From NCBI RefSeq assembly GCF_000196875.2, contig NC_014532.2, positions 1,736,001-1,800,000 on the forward strand: a stretch of DNA of 64,000 nucleotides, given 5' to 3'. The position numbers and the translations under genes are program-made. The first letter of the stretch is position 1. Every line of letters starts with the position of its first letter. The notes under the pieces were generated by a model. The model was not told the origin of the DNA. It saw only the letters and a list, made by a program, of their open reading frames with translations, and made no database searches. Source of the DNA: Halomonas elongata DSM 2581. Its GTDB lineage: Bacteria > Pseudomonadota > Gammaproteobacteria > Pseudomonadales > Halomonadaceae. Of this stretch, positions 23,880-38,077 are shown one piece after another.

Positions 23880-25778
23880 ATGCCCATCGTGACCCTGCCG
23901 GACGGCAGTCAGAGATCCTTCGACGAGCCCCTCTCCATCATGCAACTGGCCGAGAGCATCGGTACCGGCCTGGCCAAGGCCTGTGTGGCCGGTCGTATCG
24001 ATGGCGAGCTGGTGGACGCAGCGGACATCATCGATCATGACGCCGAAGTGGCGATCATCACTGCCCGTGACCCCGAGGGGCTGGACATCATTCGTCACTC
24101 CTGCGCCCACTTGATCGGTCATGCGGTCAAGCAACTCTACCCGGATGCCAAGATGGCCATTGGCCCGGTGATCGAAGACGGGTTCTACTACGATATCGAC
24201 TTCGGTCGCTCGATCACTCCCGAGGATCTCGAGGCGATCGAAGCACGCATGAAGTCGCTGATCGAGACCGGTTACGATGTCGTGCGCGAATACGTCGACC
24301 GCGACCGCGCCATGCTGACCTTCCTGCATCGCGACGAGCCCTACAAGCAGGAGATCGTGCGCGAGATCCCCGAAGGGGAGACGATCCGCCTCTATCATCA
24401 CCAGGAATACACCGACATGTGTCGGGGGCCTCACGTCCCCAATACCCGTCATCTCAAGGCCTTCAAGCTGACCAAGCTGGCCGGCGCCTACTGGCGCGGG
24501 GATGCCGAACGGCCCATGCTGACGCGCATCTACGGCACCGCCTGGGGCGACAAGAAGCAGCTCAAGGCCTACCTCAAGCGTCTCGAGGAGGCCGAGAAGC
24601 GGGACCATCGCAAACTGGCGCGCAAGCTCGATCTCTTCCATATGCAGGAGGAAGCGCCGGGCATGGTGTTCTGGCATCCGCGTGGCTGGACACTGTGGCA
24701 GGTTGTCGAGCAGTACATGCGCCAAGTGTACAAGGATGGCGGTTATCAGGAGATCCGCTGTCCGCAGGTGATGGATGTGTCGCTGTGGAAGAAATCAGGT
24801 CACTGGGACAACTATGCCGACGGCATGTTCTTCACCGAGTCGGAGAAGCGTGAATACGCGCTCAAGCCGATGAACTGCCCGGGGCACGTGCAGGTCTTCA
24901 ACTCGGGCCTGCGCAGCTACCGCGAACTGCCGGTGCGTTATGGCGAGTTCGGCGGCTGCCACCGCAACGAGCCTTCCGGTGCCCTGCATGGCATCATGCG
25001 CGTGCGTGCCTTTACCCAGGACGACGGCCACGTCTTCTGCACTGAAGAGCAGATCGAGCCCGAGGTCACCAGCTTTCACCGCCAGGCCCTGCAGGTCTAT
25101 CGTGACTTCGGCTTCGAGGACATTGCCGTCAAGATCGCCCTGCGTCCTGAAAAGCGCCTCGGCGACGACGCCGTCTGGGACCGTGCCGAAGAAGCGCTGC
25201 GTGGCGCTCTGCGGACCTGCGACGTCGACTGGGATGAATTGCCGGGCGAGGGCGCCTTCTATGGTCCCAAGATCGAATACCATATGAAGGACTGCCTGGG
25301 CCGCGAGTGGCAGGTGGGCACCATGCAGGTCGACTTCATGATGCCGGTGCGCCTCGGCGCCCAGTATGTGGCCGAGGACGGGGAGCGACGCTCGCCGGTG
25401 ATGCTGCACCGGGCCATCGTCGGCTCGATGGAACGCTTCATCGGTATCCTCATCGAGCACTATGCCGGCGCCATGCCGCTGTGGCTGGCACCGCAGCAGG
25501 CTGTGGTGTTGACGATCACCGATGCACAGCGCGATTATGCCACTTACCTCGAGCAGCGCTTGCAGAAAAAGGGCTTGCGAGTCAAGGCGGACTTGAGGAA
25601 TGAGAAGATCGGCTTTAAAATCCGCGAGCATACGTTGCAGAAGGTCCCCTATCTCCTGGTGGTGGGAGATAAGGAAGTCGAAGCCGACTCGGTGGCCGTG
25701 CGCTCGCGCAGTGGCGAGGATCTCGGCACCATGACGGTGGATGCCTTCATTGACCGGATTCAGGCCGAGCGGCGCTAG
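23880..25778 (+). CDS. thrS: Threonyl-tRNA synthetase
   Basis: A 632-residue class II synthetase charging tRNA-Thr. Domains in order: TGS (1-61), editing domain with [10 protein letters not shown] (about 73-82) and the zinc-like CRGPHV segment near 182, catalytic core with MNCPGH (about 332-337) and the Class II motif [15 protein letters not shown], and the C-terminal anticodon-binding domain from about 535 ([13 protein letters not shown]). CAAGGAAT precedes the ATG at 23880. It heads the translation cluster thrS-infC-rpmI-rplT, with infC starting 34 bases after its stop. Confidence 0.97.
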   Translation: MPIVTLPDGSQRSFDEPLSIMQLAESIGTGLAKACVAGRIDGELVDAADIIDHDAEVAIITARDPEGLDIIRHSCAHLIGHAVKQLYPDAKMAIGPVIEDGFYYDIDFGRSITPEDLEAIEARMKSLIETGYDVVREYVDRDRAMLTFLHRDEPYKQEIVREIPEGETIRLYHHQEYTDMCRGPHVPNTRHLKAFKLTKLAGAYWRGDAERPMLTRIYGTAWGDKKQLKAYLKRLEEAEKRDHRKLARKLDLFHMQEEAPGMVFWHPRGWTLWQVVEQYMRQVYKDGGYQEIRCPQVMDVSLWKKSGHWDNYADGMFFTESEKREYALKPMNCPGHVQVFNSGLRSYRELPVRYGEFGGCHRNEPSGALHGIMRVRAFTQDDGHVFCTEEQIEPEVTSFHRQALQVYRDFGFEDIAVKIALRPEKRLGDDAVWDRAEEALRGALRTCDVDWDELPGEGAFYGPKIEYHMKDCLGREWQVGTMQVDFMMPVRLGAQYVAEDGERRSPVMLHRAIVGSMERFIGILIEHYAGAMPLWLAPQQAVVLTITDAQRDYATYLEQRLQKKGLRVKADLRNEKIGFKIREHTLQKVPYLLVVGDKEVEADSVAVRSRSGEDLGTMTVDAFIDRIQAERR

Positions 25779-25812
25779 CGACATCTTCCAAGACTAAAGT
25801 GGAGACGGAACC

Positions 25813-26352
25813 ATCAAGAGAAGCAACCCCAGAGGACGCCCGCAGGAAAAGCGTCCCCCGATGAACGAGAGAATCACCGACGAGCAGGTGCGCCTGATCG
25901 ATAGCGACGGCGAGCAGCTGGGCATCATGCCCACTCGCGATGCGCTGGAGCGCGCCGAGGCGGCGGGGATGGATCTCGTGCAGATTTCCAATGCCGATCC
26001 GATCGTCTGCAAGATCATGGATTACGGCAAGTTCGTCTTCGAGCAGAAGAAGCAGAAGGCGGCACAGAAGAAAAAGCAGAAGCAGATCCAGGTCAAGGAA
26101 GTCAAGTTCCGGCCTGGCACTGACGAGGGCGACTATCAGGTCAAGATGAAGAACCTGACGCGCTTCCTCGAAAGTGGCGACAAGGGCAAGGTCACGTTGC
26201 GTTTCCGCGGTCGCGAGATGGCCCACCAGGACATCGGCCGCAAGCTGATGGAGCGCATCGCCGCCGATCTCGAAGAGATCGGTACTGTCGAGTCCTTCCC
26301 CAAGATGGAAGGTCGTCAGATGATCATGATCATTGCCCCCAAGAAGAAGTGA
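25813..26352 (+). CDS. infC: Translation initiation factor IF-3, AUC start codon
   Basis: IF-3 binds the 30S subunit and checks start-codon and initiator tRNA pairing. I begin it at ATC 25813, not at the first ATG (25861). The frame is open upstream to a stop at 25795, GGAG at 25801-25804 stands eight bases before the ATC, and the extra residues ([16 protein letters not shown]) match the basic N-terminal leader that Pseudomonas-type IF-3 has. This gives 179 residues, the family norm, against 163 from the ATG. E. coli infC uses AUU, which lets IF-3 repress itself; an AUC start should do the same. The N domain includes [15 protein letters not shown] and the C domain ends [10 protein letters not shown]. 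Confidence 0.93.
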   Translation: MKRSNPRGRPQEKRPPMNERITDEQVRLIDSDGEQLGIMPTRDALERAEAAGMDLVQISNADPIVCKIMDYGKFVFEQKKQKAAQKKKQKQIQVKEVKFRPGTDEGDYQVKMKNLTRFLESGDKGKVTLRFRGREMAHQDIGRKLMERIAADLEEIGTVESFPKMEGRQMIMIIAPKKK

Positions 26353-26373
26353 TCCGGCGGCCAGTCAAACGGG

Positions 26374-26419
26374 TGGCGGGTGTGATGCCCGCCATCGGCC
26401 CCGGGTTTTCTCAAAAACC
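26374..26419 (+). promoter_or_regulatory. Hairpins in the rpmI leader, possible L20 control region
   Basis: TGGCGGG/CCCGCCA (26374-26380, 26388-26394) is followed by GGTTTT/AAAACC (26404-26409, 26414-26419), just before the rpmI ribosome site. In E. coli the rpmI leader is folded and repressed by L20. Similar control here is inference from position. Confidence 0.35.
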
Positions 26420-26437
26420 TCGAGCGGAGTTCAACTC

Positions 26438-26632
26438 ATGCCGAAAATCAAGAGCAACAGCGGCGCTGCCAAGCGCTTCAAGAAGACGGCCAACGGCTTC
26501 AAGCACAAGCAGTCGTTTCGTAGCCACATCCTGACCAAGAAGTCCACCAAGCGTAAGCGTCACCTGCGTGGTATGAAGCAGATTCACGACGCCGACAAGC
26601 CGCTCGTGCAGCGTATGCTGCCGAACCTGTAA
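26438..26632 (+). CDS. rpmI: Ribosomal protein L35
   Basis: A 64-residue, highly basic 50S protein. The sequence from [20 protein letters not shown] to the end (MLPNL) matches L35 along its full length. Gene order infC-rpmI-rplT is the conserved bacterial one. CGAGCGGAG precedes the ATG. Confidence 0.98.
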   Translation: MPKIKSNSGAAKRFKKTANGFKHKQSFRSHILTKKSTKRKRHLRGMKQIHDADKPLVQRMLPNL

Positions 26633-26668
26633 CCCTTGGTTGTCATTCTTCAACGTCAGGAGTAAGCC

Positions 26669-27022
26669 ATGACTCGTGTCAAGCGTGGTGTCGTCGCACG
26701 TCGTCGTCACAAGAAAATCCTCAAGCAGGCCAAGGGTTACTACGGTGCCCGTTCGCGCGTCTTTCGCGTGGCCAAGCAGGCTGTCATCAAGGCCGGTCAG
26801 TATGCCTATCGTGACCGTCGCCAGCGTAAGCGCCAGTTCCGCGCCCTGTGGATCCAGCGCATCAACGCCGGTGCCCGTCAGCACGGCCTGTCCTACAGCC
26901 GCTTCGTCGGTGGCCTGAAGAAGGCCGGGATCGAGATCGACCGCAAGGTGCTGGCCGACCTGGCCGTCAACGAGAAGGCAGCGTTTGCCGCTATCGTCGA
27001 GAAGGCCAAGGCTGCCCAGTAA
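26669..27022 (+). CDS. rplT: Ribosomal protein L20
   Basis: A 117-residue 50S protein needed early in large-subunit assembly. The start [19 protein letters not shown] and the segment [20 protein letters not shown] are typical. TCAGGAGT before the ATG is a good ribosome site. A strong terminator follows, separating it from pheS. L20 is the known repressor of rpmI-rplT in E. coli. Confidence 0.98.
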   Translation: MTRVKRGVVARRRHKKILKQAKGYYGARSRVFRVAKQAVIKAGQYAYRDRRQRKRQFRALWIQRINAGARQHGLSYSRFVGGLKKAGIEIDRKVLADLAVNEKAAFAAIVEKAKAAQ

Positions 27023-27074
27023 CGGGGATCGAGAGGGTGCGGTGCCCGCCGAGCGCGAAGCGCCGCCCCGATGA

Positions 27075-28223
<1,149 letters not shown>

Positions 28224-28244
28224 TTGTCACCAGTACACAGCCAG

Positions 28245-28364
28245 GGAGTATTGTCGTCAGGCTTGATGCACGGGGCGGGGGCAGGTAGCGCCCGGGGAAG
28301 GGGCTCAGCGCTTCCTCGTAGACCTGTCGACGACCCGTCTCCGTGTCGCCGACTGCGATACTCC
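28245..28364 (+). repeat. Nested four-stem inverted-repeat element between pheS and pheT
   Basis: Four pairs of arms nest in the right order: GGAGTATTG/CGATACTCC (28245-28253, 28356-28364, one G-U), ACGGG/CCCGT (28270-28274, 28334-28338), CAGGT/ACCTG (28282-28286, 28322-28326) and GGAAG/CTTCC (28296-28300, 28311-28315) around the loop GGGCTCAGCG. It could be a dispersed palindromic repeat, a control RNA or a processing site. Its stability was not computed. Confidence 0.6.
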
Positions 28365-28390
28365 TAGAGAGCACAGCGATAGGATTTGTC

Positions 28391-30769
28391 ATGAAATTTT
28401 CCGAACAGTGGCTGCGTGAATGGGTCTCTCCGGCGTTGGCGACTCAGGCGCTGGCCGATCAGATCACCATGGCCGGCCTCGAGGTGGATGGCATCGAGCC
28501 CGTGGCCGCGGCCTTCGATGGCGTGGTAGTGGCCGAGGTGATCGAGCGGGCGCCGCATCCCGATGCCGACAAGCTCAACGTCTGCCAGGTCGACGACGGT
28601 GTCGAGCGGCTGCAGGTCGTCTGCGGTGCCCCCAATGTCGCCGAGGGCCAGAAAGTGGCCTTCGCCCGGGTCGGTGCCGTGCTGCCCGGTGACTTCAAGA
28701 TCAAGAAGGCCAAGCTGCGCGGCGTCGAATCCCGCGGCATGATCTGCTCCGCCTCCGAGCTGGGGCTGGAAGAGGAAACCTCCGCCGGTATCCTCGAGCT
28801 GCCGTCGGCGGCGCCGGTCGGCGAGGACTTCCGCACCTACATGACCCTCGACGACAGCACCATCGAGGTGGACCTGACGCCCAACCGGGGCGACTGCCTG
28901 AGCATCAAGGGCATGGCGCGCGAGGTCGGCGTGCTCAATCGCCTGCCCGTCGAGGGGCCGAGTGTTGCCCCGGTGGCATCCGTGCACGAGGAAACCTTCC
29001 CGGTGCGGGTCGAGGACACCGAGGGCTGTCCGCGCTACCTGGGGCGGGTGATCAAGGGCGTCGACGTGACGGCCGAGACGCCGCTGTGGATGGTCGAGCG
29101 CCTGCGCCGCAGTGGCATTCGCTCCATCGATCCGGTAGTCGATATCACCAACTACGTGATGCTCGAACTCGGCCAGCCCCTGCACGCCTTCGATCGGGCC
29201 AATCTCGACGGTGCCGTGGTAGTGCGTCGGGCCCGCCAGGGCGAACAGCTGGTGCTGCTCGATGGCCAGACCATCACGCTGAACGGCGATACCCTGATCA
29301 TCGCCGACGAGCGTGGTCCTCTGGCCATCGGCGGTGTCATGGGGGGAGAGCACTCGGGAGTGAGTGTCGACACCCGCGACATCTTCCTCGAAGCCGCGCA
29401 CTTCTCGCCGCTGGCCGTGGCCGGCCAGGCTCGCGCCTACGGCCTGCACACCGATGCGTCGCACCGTTTCGAGCGTGGCGTCGACCCGCGGCTCGCCCGG
29501 GAGGCCGCTGAGCGTGCCACCGCCTTGCTGCTGGAGATCACCGGCGGCGAAGCCGGTCCGCTGATCGAAGCGGCCGACGAATCTAAGCTGCCCGACGACC
29601 GTGAGGTGGTGCTGCGGCGCACGCGGCTCGACCAGGCCCTGGACAAGGTGTTGCCTGACGACGAGGTCGGCGAGATTCTCGAACGCCTGGGCATGAGTGT
29701 CGAGCGCGTCGATGAAGGCTGGCGGGCCAGGGTGCCGAGCTGGCGGTTCGATATCGCCATCGAGGAAGACCTGATCGAGGAAGTGGCGCGCATCCACGGC
29801 TACAACCAGTTGCCGGCGCGTCATCCTCGGGCTCTTCTTGGTCCGCGTCCGGATAACGAAGCGCGCACGCCGCTTTCCGCCCTGCGTCAGCGCATGGTCT
29901 CGCGGGGTTACTTCGAAGCGGTGACCTACAGCTTCGTGGCGCCTGACCTGCAGGAGACGTTGCTGCCCGAAGCCGTGTCGCCGGTGCTGGCCAACCCCAT
30001 TTCCAGCGATCTGTCGGTGATGCGTGCCAGTCTTTTCCCCGGCCTGGTGCGGGCGCTCGAGCACAACCTCAACCGTCAGCAGAATCGCGTCCGGCTGTTC
30101 GAGACAGGCCTGGTATTCCGCGGCGAGCTCGACGATCTCGACCAGGTGCCGATGCTCGGCGCGCTGATCTGTGGCAGTCGCGAGCCGGAGGGCTGGAGCG
30201 GCGGCAAGGAGCAGGTCGACTTCTTCGATCTCAAGGGCGATCTCGAGAGCCTGATCGAGATGGGCGGCGAGGCCGAGGCCTGGCGCTTCGAGCCTGGTGC
30301 ACATCCTGCCTTGCATCCCGGGCAGTGCGCGCGGGTGATGTATCGTGGTCAGGAAGCCGGCTGGATCGGCACCCTGCATCCGGCGGTACGTGCCCGGCTG
30401 GGCCTCAAGACCGACGCCTTGCTCTTCGAGGTTCGCCTGGATGCTCTGACCCATGGCCGGGTGCCGGCGTTCAAGCCCTTGTCGCGTTATCCGGAGGTGC
30501 GACGCGACCTGGCCTTCCTGGTCGACGCGGAACAACCGGTGCAGGCCCTGCTGGATACCCTGAGAGCCCAGGCCGGTGAATGGCTGGTCGAGGCGCACCT
30601 GTTCGATGTCTATCAAGGCAAGGGCGTACCGGAAGGGCGAAAGAGCGTAGCCTTGGGCTTGACCTGGCAGCATCCTTCGCGCACGCTAAATGACGATGAA
30701 ATCAATCAGTTGGTCGATGCCATCGTCGAGGAATCGCGTTTGCACCTGGGTGCCGAGTTGCGCGCATGA
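28391..30769 (+). CDS. pheT: Phenylalanyl-tRNA synthetase beta subunit
   Basis: A 792-residue subunit for tRNA binding and editing. Domains in order: an N-terminal OB-fold tRNA-binding domain (about 40-150, [15 protein letters not shown]), B3/B4 editing (about 200-380), B5 (about 400-470), a catalytic-like fold (about 480-690) and a C-terminal ferredoxin-like anticodon-binding domain (about 697-791, [17 protein letters not shown]). The ATG at 28391 follows AGGATTTGTC. Usually pheT closely follows pheS; here the gap contains a folded element, so the two may be expressed in unequal amounts. ihfA follows after 62 bases. Confidence 0.97.
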   Translation: MKFSEQWLREWVSPALATQALADQITMAGLEVDGIEPVAAAFDGVVVAEVIERAPHPDADKLNVCQVDDGVERLQVVCGAPNVAEGQKVAFARVGAVLPGDFKIKKAKLRGVESRGMICSASELGLEEETSAGILELPSAAPVGEDFRTYMTLDDSTIEVDLTPNRGDCLSIKGMAREVGVLNRLPVEGPSVAPVASVHEETFPVRVEDTEGCPRYLGRVIKGVDVTAETPLWMVERLRRSGIRSIDPVVDITNYVMLELGQPLHAFDRANLDGAVVVRRARQGEQLVLLDGQTITLNGDTLIIADERGPLAIGGVMGGEHSGVSVDTRDIFLEAAHFSPLAVAGQARAYGLHTDASHRFERGVDPRLAREAAERATALLLEITGGEAGPLIEAADESKLPDDREVVLRRTRLDQALDKVLPDDEVGEILERLGMSVERVDEGWRARVPSWRFDIAIEEDLIEEVARIHGYNQLPARHPRALLGPRPDNEARTPLSALRQRMVSRGYFEAVTYSFVAPDLQETLLPEAVSPVLANPISSDLSVMRASLFPGLVRALEHNLNRQQNRVRLFETGLVFRGELDDLDQVPMLGALICGSREPEGWSGGKEQVDFFDLKGDLESLIEMGGEAEAWRFEPGAHPALHPGQCARVMYRGQEAGWIGTLHPAVRARLGLKTDALLFEVRLDALTHGRVPAFKPLSRYPEVRRDLAFLVDAEQPVQALLDTLRAQAGEWLVEAHLFDVYQGKGVPEGRKSVALGLTWQHPSRTLNDDEINQLVDAIVEESRLHLGAELRA

Positions 30770-30831
30770 AGCCCTCGGGACGGCTCTGGAGGCAAGAATT
30801 GGCTCGACCACCACAGCGTGAGGAAAGCGAC

Positions 30832-31134
30832 ATGGGGGCGTTGACCAAGGCCGAGCTGGCCGAACACCTGCACGCCGAGCTTGGCCTCTCCAAGCGCGAG
30901 GCCAAGTCCATGGTGGAGTCCTTCTTCGAGGAGATCCGGGGCTGCCTGCGCGAGAACGAGCAGGTCAAGCTGTCTGGATTCGGCAATTTCGACCTGCGCG
31001 ACAAGCGTGAGCGACCGGGGCGCAACCCCAAGACGGGTGAGGAGATTCCGATTTCCGCCCGTCGGGTCGTGACCTTTCGTCCTGGCCAGAAGCTCAAGTC
31101 GCAGGTCGAGGCATACACCGGCGACCAGAGCTGA
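30832..31134 (+). CDS. ihfA: Integration host factor alpha subunit
   Basis: A 100-residue DNA-bending HU-family protein, partner of Ihf[20 protein letters not shown], the arm segment [20 protein letters not shown] with the intercalating proline region, and [13 protein letters not shown] are all typical. I choose the ATG at 30832 because GAGGAAAGCGAC precedes it; an upstream in-frame ATG overlaps pheT and would add 22 atypical residues. pheT-ihfA order is conserved in gammaproteobacteria. Confidence 0.97.
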   Translation: MGALTKAELAEHLHAELGLSKREAKSMVESFFEEIRGCLRENEQVKLSGFGNFDLRDKRERPGRNPKTGEEIPISARRVVTFRPGQKLKSQVEAYTGDQS

Positions 31135-31168
31135 ATCTCCACCACGCCGCATCGAGCCACGAGACAGG

Positions 31169-31197
31169 CGCCGCCATTTCCCCGGGAAGTGGCGGCG
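31169..31197. terminator. Hairpin after ihfA
   Basis: CGCCGCCATTTCC (31169-31181) pairs with GGAAGTGGCGGCG (31185-31197) with one G-U around a 3-base loop, between convergent ihfA and the DUF2788 gene. No T tract is present on the plus strand. Confidence 0.7.
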
Positions 31198-31213
31198 TCG
31201 TCGTATTCGAGAC

Positions 31214-31420
31214 TCAGAGTACGCCGTGCTCCAGTGACCAGCCGATCACGACCTTGATCAGGTAGGCCAGCATGCCGGCGCCAAGCACCACGAACAGCAT
31301 GACGGTGCCGAAGCGTCCCGCGCCGGACTTGCGTGCCAGGTCCCAGATGATGAACCCCATGAACAGCATCAAGCCGCCGATCATGAAAGGGGTGATCCAG
31401 GTGTCGATGGCGTCTTGCAT
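31214..31420 (-). CDS. DUF2788 small membrane protein
   Basis: A 68-residue protein with two helices (about 12-28 and 39-60), including LMLFMGFIIWDLARKSGAG and FGTVMLFVVLGAGM. This fits DUF2788, known to me only as a small conserved membrane family in gammaproteobacteria. AGGAGGAGAC before the start on its strand is an excellent ribosome site. It diverges from the flavodoxin gene; no function is known. Confidence 0.75.
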   Translation of the reverse strand: MQDAIDTWITPFMIGGLMLFMGFIIWDLARKSGAGRFGTVMLFVVLGAGMLAYLIKVVIGWSLEHGVL

Positions 31421-31537
31421 GTCTCCTCCTTTGAGTCGCGGGCCCGGTGCATCTCGGTGATCCCCGGGCGCCGGGATGTGCGGCGGCGGGGCGCACGTGT
31501 TAATATCCGACTGAATTTCTCAGGCAATATCCGCGAC

Positions 31538-32002
31538 ATGCCCATGCTCAAGATCTTCGTAGGAACCGTATATGGCGGTGCCCTTGATGTGGCCGAACAG
31601 GTTGCGCCACTGTTCGAACAGGCCGGTTACGAGGTATCGATCTTCGATCAGCCGACGCTGGATGACCTGATCGGCTCGCCGACCGATCTGGCCTTATTTT
31701 GCACCTCGACCACCGGCAGTGGCGACTATCCCGGCAATCTCGTTGCTTTCGTGCGCGAGCTGGAAGCGAAGAGCCCGGGGCTCGTCGGCCTGAAGTACGG
31801 CCTGATCGCCATGGGCGACAGCTCCTACGTGGATTCCTTCTGTGGCGCCGGTCGCAGCCTCGACGAGGTGTTGCAGGGGCAGGGGGCCGAGCGTCTCGGC
31901 GAGCGCCTCGAGGTGGACGCCATGGAAACCTTCATGGCCGACGATGCAGCCTTGCCCTGGGTCGACGACTGGATCGAGTCCCAGCAGCTCAAGGTGGCCT
32001 GA
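31538..32002 (+). CDS. Short-chain flavodoxin (MioC-like)
   Basis: A 154-residue FMN-binding electron carrier. The phosphate loop GTVYGGALDVAEQ (about residues 8-20) is the flavodoxin TxxGxA type, CTSTTGSGDYPGN (about 54-66) and AMGDSSYVDSFCGAG (about 88-102) contact the isoalloxazine ring. MioC-type flavodoxins support biotin synthase and other radical enzymes in E. coli; the partner here is unknown. Two ATGs (31538, 31544) are possible, neither with a strong ribosome site. A small membrane-protein frame begins two bases after the stop. Confidence 0.85.
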   Translation: MPMLKIFVGTVYGGALDVAEQVAPLFEQAGYEVSIFDQPTLDDLIGSPTDLALFCTSTTGSGDYPGNLVAFVRELEAKSPGLVGLKYGLIAMGDSSYVDSFCGAGRSLDEVLQGQGAERLGERLEVDAMETFMADDAALPWVDDWIESQQLKVA

Positions 32003-32004
32003 GC

Positions 32005-32379
32005 GTGGCCGCCTCATCTGAGCGTTGCAGCCTGCTGGCCGGGCTGTTGATTCTGATGGCGGCCAGCGTGCCGCGTTACCTGGCCGGTGGCCATGATACC
32101 CATCTGGCCCTGCTGGCGATTGCCGGCGTGGCCGTGGCGGCGCTCGCCGTTTTCCAGTGGTGGCTGTTGCCCGTTGCGTCGCGTGCCGCGCTGCCTGCCC
32201 TGATGCGCCGTCTCGTCGCTTGCCTGGTGATCGGGCTGCTGGCCACGGGGATCTGGCATGCACTGTTCGGTGCCTGGAGTGGCTGGCCGCTGCTGGTGTC
32301 GCATGGTGCAGCCCTGGGGTTGCTGTTGCACGCCCTGGGCTTGTGGTGGAAACCCGCCGCGAAGAAGGGCAAGGAATAA
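32005..32379 (+). CDS. Hypothetical small membrane protein, GTG start
   Basis: A 124-residue hydrophobic protein with about four helices (about 9-25, 33-54, 66-84, 92-112) and a lysine-rich C terminus (KPAAKKGKE). It would begin at GTG 32005, two bases after the flavodoxin stop, suggesting coupling. I recognise no family. Evidence is the regular hydrophobic pattern, close packing and the lack of any better frame; the start is uncertain. Confidence 0.55.
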   Translation: MAASSERCSLLAGLLILMAASVPRYLAGGHDTHLALLAIAGVAVAALAVFQWWLLPVASRAALPALMRRLVACLVIGLLATGIWHALFGAWSGWPLLVSHGAALGLLLHALGLWWKPAAKKGKE

Positions 32380-32460
32380 CACCTGAGGCTCCAGGCCAGA
32401 CCCTGGAGCCAGCTTGTCTTTCCTTCCCTTTCCCCCTCGTTTCTTTCCTCTTGTTCCTTC

Positions 32461-33822
32461 TTATTCCAAGGTGTAACAGGGCTCGTATTTGCCGGTGAGC
32501 TTCATGCGGCCCTGGGCGACGAAGGAATTCAGCAAGTCATCGAGACGGGCCATCAGCTCGGGTTCCGCATTGAGGCGGAAGGGGCCGTTGGCTTCGATGA
32601 GGCGGATGCCGCGTTCCTTGACGTTGCCGGCGACGATGCCGGAAAAGGCTCGTCGAAGGTTGGCCGCCAGTTCATGCACCGGCTGGTGTCGGTGCAGGGC
32701 CAGGGCCGCCATGGCTTCGTGAGTGGGATCGAAGGGTTCCTGGAAATCCCGGGCCACGGTGAGCCGCCAGTTGAAATAGAAGGCATCCTGCCGCGCACGA
32801 CGATACTCGCCGACATTGTCGATGCCCTTGCGCATGACCCGGGCGACCTCGACGGGGTCGTCGATGATGATGCGGTAGAGCTGCCGTACCGATTCGCCGA
32901 GGGTATAGACCAGAAATTCGTCGATGCGCTTGAAGTAGTCGGCAGAGTCGGCGGGGCCGGTGAGGATGACCGGCAGCTCCATGTCGTCATTGTCCGGGTG
33001 CAGCAGGATGCCGAGCAGATAGAGGATCTCCTCGGCGGTGCCGACGCCGCCGGGGAAGACGATGATGCCGTGTCCCAGGCGGACGAAGGCCTCCAGACGC
33101 TTCTCGATGTCGGGCATCACCACCAGTTCGTTGACGATCGGATTGGGCGCTTCGGCGGCGATGATACCGGGCTCGGAAATGCCGAGATAGCGGCCCTCGC
33201 TGCGACGCTGCTTGGCGTGGGCGACGTTGGCGCCCTTCATCGGCCCCTTCATGGCGCCCGGACCGCAGCCGGTGCAGATATCGAGTTCACGCAGCCCCAG
33301 GTGGTAGCCCACGTGCTTGGTGTAGTCGTACTCCTCGCGCGAAATCGAGTGGCCGCCCCAGCAGACCACGATGCTCGGATCGCGGCTGGGCTTGAGAGTG
33401 CCGGCCTTGCGCAGAATGTGGAAGACGGCGTTGGTGGTGCCGTCGGCGCTGTCCAGATCGAAGCGCCGGCGCGTCTGGATTTCGTTGTAGACATAGACGA
33501 TGTCGCGCAGCACCGAGGAAAGGTGCTCGCGAATGCCGCGAATCATGCGGCCATCGACGAAGGCCTCGGCGGGCGCATTGGTCAATTTCAGGCGTACGCC
33601 GCGATCCTGCTGGATGACTTCGATATCGAAATCCGGATAGGTTTCCATCAACGCCAGGCCGTCGTCGGTGGGATTGCCGGAGTTGAGGACGGCCAGCGCA
33701 CAGCTGCGCAACAGCTCGTGCAGTCCGCTGCGCGAGGTGTCGTGCAGGCGGTTGACTTCCTGCTGGGAGAGGATTTCCAGGCTGCCTTCCGGCGAGATGG
33801 TGCTGGAGATGGTATCGGCCAT
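32461..33822 (-). CDS. ppnN: Nucleotide 5'-monophosphate nucleosidase PpnN (LOG family)
   Basis: A 453-residue cytoplasmic enzyme that hydrolyses purine and pyrimidine nucleoside monophosphates to base and ribose 5-phosphate; E. coli PpnN is activated by (p)ppGpp. The N-terminal domain reads [19 protein letters not shown], close to E. coli YgdH. The LOG motif [10 protein letters not shown] is in the central Rossmann domain, with [15 protein letters not shown] before it. The start at 33822 is chosen from this similarity; longer in-frame starts upstream add unlike sequence. It diverges from a LysR gene with a 190-base gap that contains the hairpin GCCGGGG/CCCCGGC (33861-33879). Confidence 0.93.
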   Translation of the reverse strand: MADTISSTISPEGSLEILSQQEVNRLHDTSRSGLHELLRSCALAVLNSGNPTDDGLALMETYPDFDIEVIQQDRGVRLKLTNAPAEAFVDGRMIRGIREHLSSVLRDIVYVYNEIQTRRRFDLDSADGTTNAVFHILRKAGTLKPSRDPSIVVCWGGHSISREEYDYTKHVGYHLGLRELDICTGCGPGAMKGPMKGANVAHAKQRRSEGRYLGISEPGIIAAEAPNPIVNELVVMPDIEKRLEAFVRLGHGIIVFPGGVGTAEEILYLLGILLHPDNDDMELPVILTGPADSADYFKRIDEFLVYTLGESVRQLYRIIIDDPVEVARVMRKGIDNVGEYRRARQDAFYFNWRLTVARDFQEPFDPTHEAMAALALHRHQPVHELAANLRRAFSGIVAGNVKERGIRLIEANGPFRLNAEPELMARLDDLLNSFVAQGRMKLTGKYEPCYTLE

Positions 33823-34013
33823 TCGGAGCGTCCGTGTCGCGGAGATGAAAGAGGGAGTCTGCCGGGGCATCTCCCCGGCTTCGCCGGTCGTGGCGAAGCC
33901 AGACTGCATGCCATGGATGCTACCACGGCCGTGCGGGATGCGCAGCGCTGCGGGCATGTCCGCCAACTGGTAGAATGGGCTCGCCGGTTCCCTGTACAGC
34001 GATGCGACGCGCC

Positions 34014-34961
34014 ATGTTCAACGCCCAATATTTCCGCACCTTCATCACCTTGGTCGAGACGGGCAGTTTCACGCGGACGGCGCGTCGCCTGGAAATGACC
34101 CAGCCTGGGGTCAGCCAGCATGTACGCAAGCTCGAGCAGTACCTGGGACGCTCCCTGCTCGAGCGCCAGGGGCGACGTTTCGCGCTGACCGAGGCCGGTC
34201 GGCGAGCCTATGACTATGCCCTCAAGCTGTTTGCCGAGCACGAGCAGTTCCGCCACTCCCTGGACGACGAGAGCCTCGACAGCGGCGAGTGCCGACTGGC
34301 TTCGCCCGGCAGCGTCGGTTTGATGCTCTATCCCTTCATCCTCGGCCAGCAGCAGATGCACACGGGATTGACGGTCAGCTACAGCTTCGCCTTCAACCAC
34401 GAGATCGTCAGTGACGTACTCGCCGGGCGTCACGACCTCGGAATCGTCACCGAGGCGGTGCGCCACCCCGAGGTGGACTGCGAGGTCTGGCATCAGGAAC
34501 CGTTGTGCCTGGTGGTGCCGGCGGATTTCGCCGGTACCGGCCTGGCGGATCTGATGGGCATCGGCTTCATCAGCTATTCGGACGGCGTCAACCACGCCGA
34601 CACTCTGCTGCGCTGCAACTTCCCGCAGGAATTCCGCTCCATGAGCCACTTCCCGCGTCAGGGCTTCACCAATGAGGTGAGCATGGTGTTGGATGCCGTG
34701 GCACGTGGCCTGGGCTTCACCGTGGTGTCGCGGCTGGTACTCGAGACGTCGCCCTGGCAGCGCCAGGTCAAGGAGCTGTCGTTGCCGCAGCCGGTTCACG
34801 AGACCCTGCATCTGGTGACCCGGCGGGGGAGCCGCATGCCGCGGCGTTATGCCCGGCTGCTGGATGCTTTCCGCGAACATCGCCGCCATGAGCGCTACGG
34901 GCATGGCGAGCCGTCGATGGAGAGCGTCGGTGCCGTGGAAAGCGGCGAAGGAACGAGCTGA
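34014..34961 (+). CDS. LysR-family transcriptional regulator
   Basis: About 315 residues: an N-terminal winged helix ([21 protein letters not shown], with [17 protein letters not shown] as recognition helix) and a periplasmic-binding-like effector domain from about 90. The charged C-terminal tail ([10 protein letters not shown]...) is unusual and probably disordered. The start may be 34002 or 34014. It diverges from ppnN and ends at a hairpin facing gcvP, so neither neighbour is a certain target. The effector is unknown. Confidence 0.85.
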   Translation: MFNAQYFRTFITLVETGSFTRTARRLEMTQPGVSQHVRKLEQYLGRSLLERQGRRFALTEAGRRAYDYALKLFAEHEQFRHSLDDESLDSGECRLASPGSVGLMLYPFILGQQQMHTGLTVSYSFAFNHEIVSDVLAGRHDLGIVTEAVRHPEVDCEVWHQEPLCLVVPADFAGTGLADLMGIGFISYSDGVNHADTLLRCNFPQEFRSMSHFPRQGFTNEVSMVLDAVARGLGFTVVSRLVLETSPWQRQVKELSLPQPVHETLHLVTRRGSRMPRRYARLLDAFREHRRHERYGHGEPSMESVGAVESGEGTS

Positions 34962-35011
34962 GCGGGAGCGATGCCCGGAAGCCCTCCTGACACTGTCCTG
35001 CTGAAACGACA

Positions 35012-35034
35012 ACGCCCCGCACATGGCGGGGCGT
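35012..35034. terminator. Hairpin between lysR and gcvP
   Basis: ACGCCCCGC (35012-35020) and GCGGGGCGT (35026-35034) pair perfectly around ACATG, extended by ACGAC/GTCGT-like flanks. It lies between convergent stop codons and can serve both. Confidence 0.7.
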
Positions 35035-35050
35035 CGTGTTGCAGGCCTTC

Positions 35051-37945
<2,895 letters not shown>

Positions 37946-38005
37946 GACATACCTATTGGTGAGGTGGTGGCACTCGGGTGCCGGATACGCAGGAAAGGAG
38001 CGGGG

Positions 38006-38053
38006 TGTGTCCGAAACGTGCCTGCACTCATCGACTCTTCGGACAAGGCCCGG
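38006..38053. repeat. Dispersed palindromic repeat, copy A
   Basis: TGTCCGAA (38008-38015) and TTCGGACA (38038-38045) form a perfect inverted repeat around a 22-base centre ending in ATCGACTC. A related element with the same layout lies at 52120-52170 (shared CGAAA, TCGACT-TTCG, ACAAG-CCCGG). Confidence 0.6.
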
Positions 38054-38070
38054 CCGCAGTCGGCCGGGCC
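38047..38070 (-). terminator. GC hairpin between gcvH and gcvP
   Basis: GGCCCGGCCG (38047-38056) and CGGCCGGGCC (38061-38070) pair perfectly around CAGT, just after the gcvH stop. Without a strong T run it may be an attenuating or RNA-stabilising hairpin rather than a full stop. Confidence 0.5.
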
Positions 38071-38077
38071 GACGAGA

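Noticed and set aside
28364..30673. A 769-codon minus-strand frame opposite pheT
   Set aside because: It is a composition artefact of the pheT codon pattern, Gln/His/Arg-rich and without domains.
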